Origin: Mayamaea pseudoterrestris
Taxonomy: Eukaryota > Bacillariophyta > Bacillariophyceae > Sellaphorales > Sellaphoraceae
Length of the DNA stretch: 64,000 nt
Assembly: GCA_027923505.1 (NCBI GenBank)
Contig: BROI01000038.1
Coordinates: 1 to 64,000, forward strand
Direction: 5' to 3'
The position numbers and the translations under genes are program-made. The notes under the pieces were generated by a model. It saw only the letters and a list, made by a program, of their open reading frames with translations, searched no databases and was not told the origin of the DNA. Below, piece by piece: positions 63,340 through 64,000 of this stretch (position 1 is its first letter; each line of letters opens with the position of its first letter).

Positions 63340-64000
63340 ATGCGACTCGGCATTCCACCAAAAAAGTCTCGCTCCAAACAATCTGCAGCTGCCGAGCAAG
63401 ACAAGAAACCTCAGCATATTAGCAGTGCAACGATAATTGGTCAGGTGTCGCTGGATTTGACCAAGACTATTTATGAACCATTGATCAGGGAGGTCGCAGC
63501 CAAGCAAATGGAGGATTATGCGGTTCTTCTCGCGGAACATGAAGATGCTGCTGCAGTGAAGGACGAGACGAGCGACGCGGAGATTGGAGCAGACGGTTCA
63601 ACAGTAACGAATCAATCAAGCCAAATTCCCCCAGAACCTCTCTTTTCGTCAACGACAGTCTTGCATGACTTGCTCGAGACTCTTCAGGAGACATCGGATC
63701 ACTTTTTCCCTGCGACTACCTCCAAAACTAAAGTAGCAGGTGGTTACAAGGTGTATGCCAATGCCGCAAAGTTTGAGCGCATGCTGGACGAAAAGTATGG
63801 AATTCTTCGTCCATTCATTACGCAGCATCCGCAGATTGAAAGAACGATTCGATCACTGCAGCGACAATACAGTATGGGACAGTGGAGTCCGATTCGAAAC
63901 TCACCTCCACCCATTCCACGATCAACGTCAATAATCATCTTGTTCATGATGCAGCGGGGTGGAATGCAGTGGCAAGTCTTGCTGCTGACTAGTTTGTTGT
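63340..64000 (+). CDS. Unknown protein, partial at the right edge
   Basis: Open from an ATG at 63340 (CCATCATGCG) to the window end without a stop, at least 220 residues. It starts basic (MRLGIPPKKSRSKQSAAAEQ), then is acidic/helical (IREVAAKQMEDYAVLLAEHE) and has a stretch YANAAKFERMLDEKYGILRP that looks like a folded domain. The end of the window reads into a hydrophobic run (TSIIILFMMQRGGMQWQVLL). Could be an intron boundary beyond. No family recognised. Confidence 0.6.
   Translation, partial: MRLGIPPKKSRSKQSAAAEQDKKPQHISSATIIGQVSLDLTKTIYEPLIREVAAKQMEDYAVLLAEHEDAAAVKDETSDAEIGADGSTVTNQSSQIPPEPLFSSTTVLHDLLETLQETSDHFFPATTSKTKVAGGYKVYANAAKFERMLDEKYGILRPFITQHPQIERTIRSLQRQYSMGQWSPIRNSPPPIPRSTSIIILFMMQRGGMQWQVLLLTSLL

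Overview
The window reads as nuclear DNA of a unicellular alga with a red-lineage secondary plastid, most probably a diatom or a close heterokont relative. Three observations support this. A plastid phosphate translocator starts with a signal peptide ending in an ASA^FAT site, and a second protein has a similar DAF site. There are three LCIB/theta-carbonic-anhydrase domains. The remaining genes are ordinary eukaryotic ones (Pumilio, CNOT2, GluRS, SEC61 gamma, GDP-fucose transporter, Qbc SNARE, GOST 7TM protein, SET and BTB/kelch proteins) with few, short GT-AG introns. The introns I could place in supported genes are 73-180 bp; tentative models reach 238 bp.

Layout. 1-7690 is satellite DNA: three unrelated tandem arrays abut each other (352-bp units, which are diverged dimers of about 176 bp; 169-bp units with a 676-bp higher-order period; about 168-bp units). 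It continues beyond the left edge. 7971-25500 is gene-dense: a ParB/sulfiredoxin-like protein overlapping a zinc metallopeptidase, a SET protein, Pumilio, a coiled-coil protein, a double-domain dCMP deaminase, a multi-pass membrane protein, SEC61 gamma, a GDP-fucose transporter and an acidic unknown. 25501-31229 is gene-poor with a 42-bp minisatellite. 31230-35096 holds CNOT2, a decayed histidyl-tRNA-synthetase-like fragment and an LRR-like nuclear protein. 35097-40466 is again gene-poor and ends in an inverted copy of the 42-bp minisatellite just before GluRS. 40467-45574 holds GluRS and an FG-GAP-like protein. 45575-47923 carries another minisatellite and a probable small Cys-rich gene. 47924-64000 is gene-dense: a tandem two-domain LCIB protein, a GOST protein, a SNARE/beta-trefoil fusion, a second LCIB gene, a lysine-rich protein, a cysteine-less HesB-like protein, a plastid membrane protein, a kelch-BTB protein, the plastid phosphate translocator, and a partial gene at the right edge.

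The genes do not form an operon-like pathway, although the two LCIB genes (three domains within 8 kb) are a local family probably tied to the inorganic-carbon system. The points I consider most worth following are the nucleosome-sized satellites with dyads, the LCIB cluster with displaced introns, the SNARE/beta-trefoil fusion, the recurrent GTACCGGTAC palindrome, the inverted pair of CRE-containing minisatellites, and the frame breaks in the metallopeptidase locus. All gene models are by eye; no search was run.
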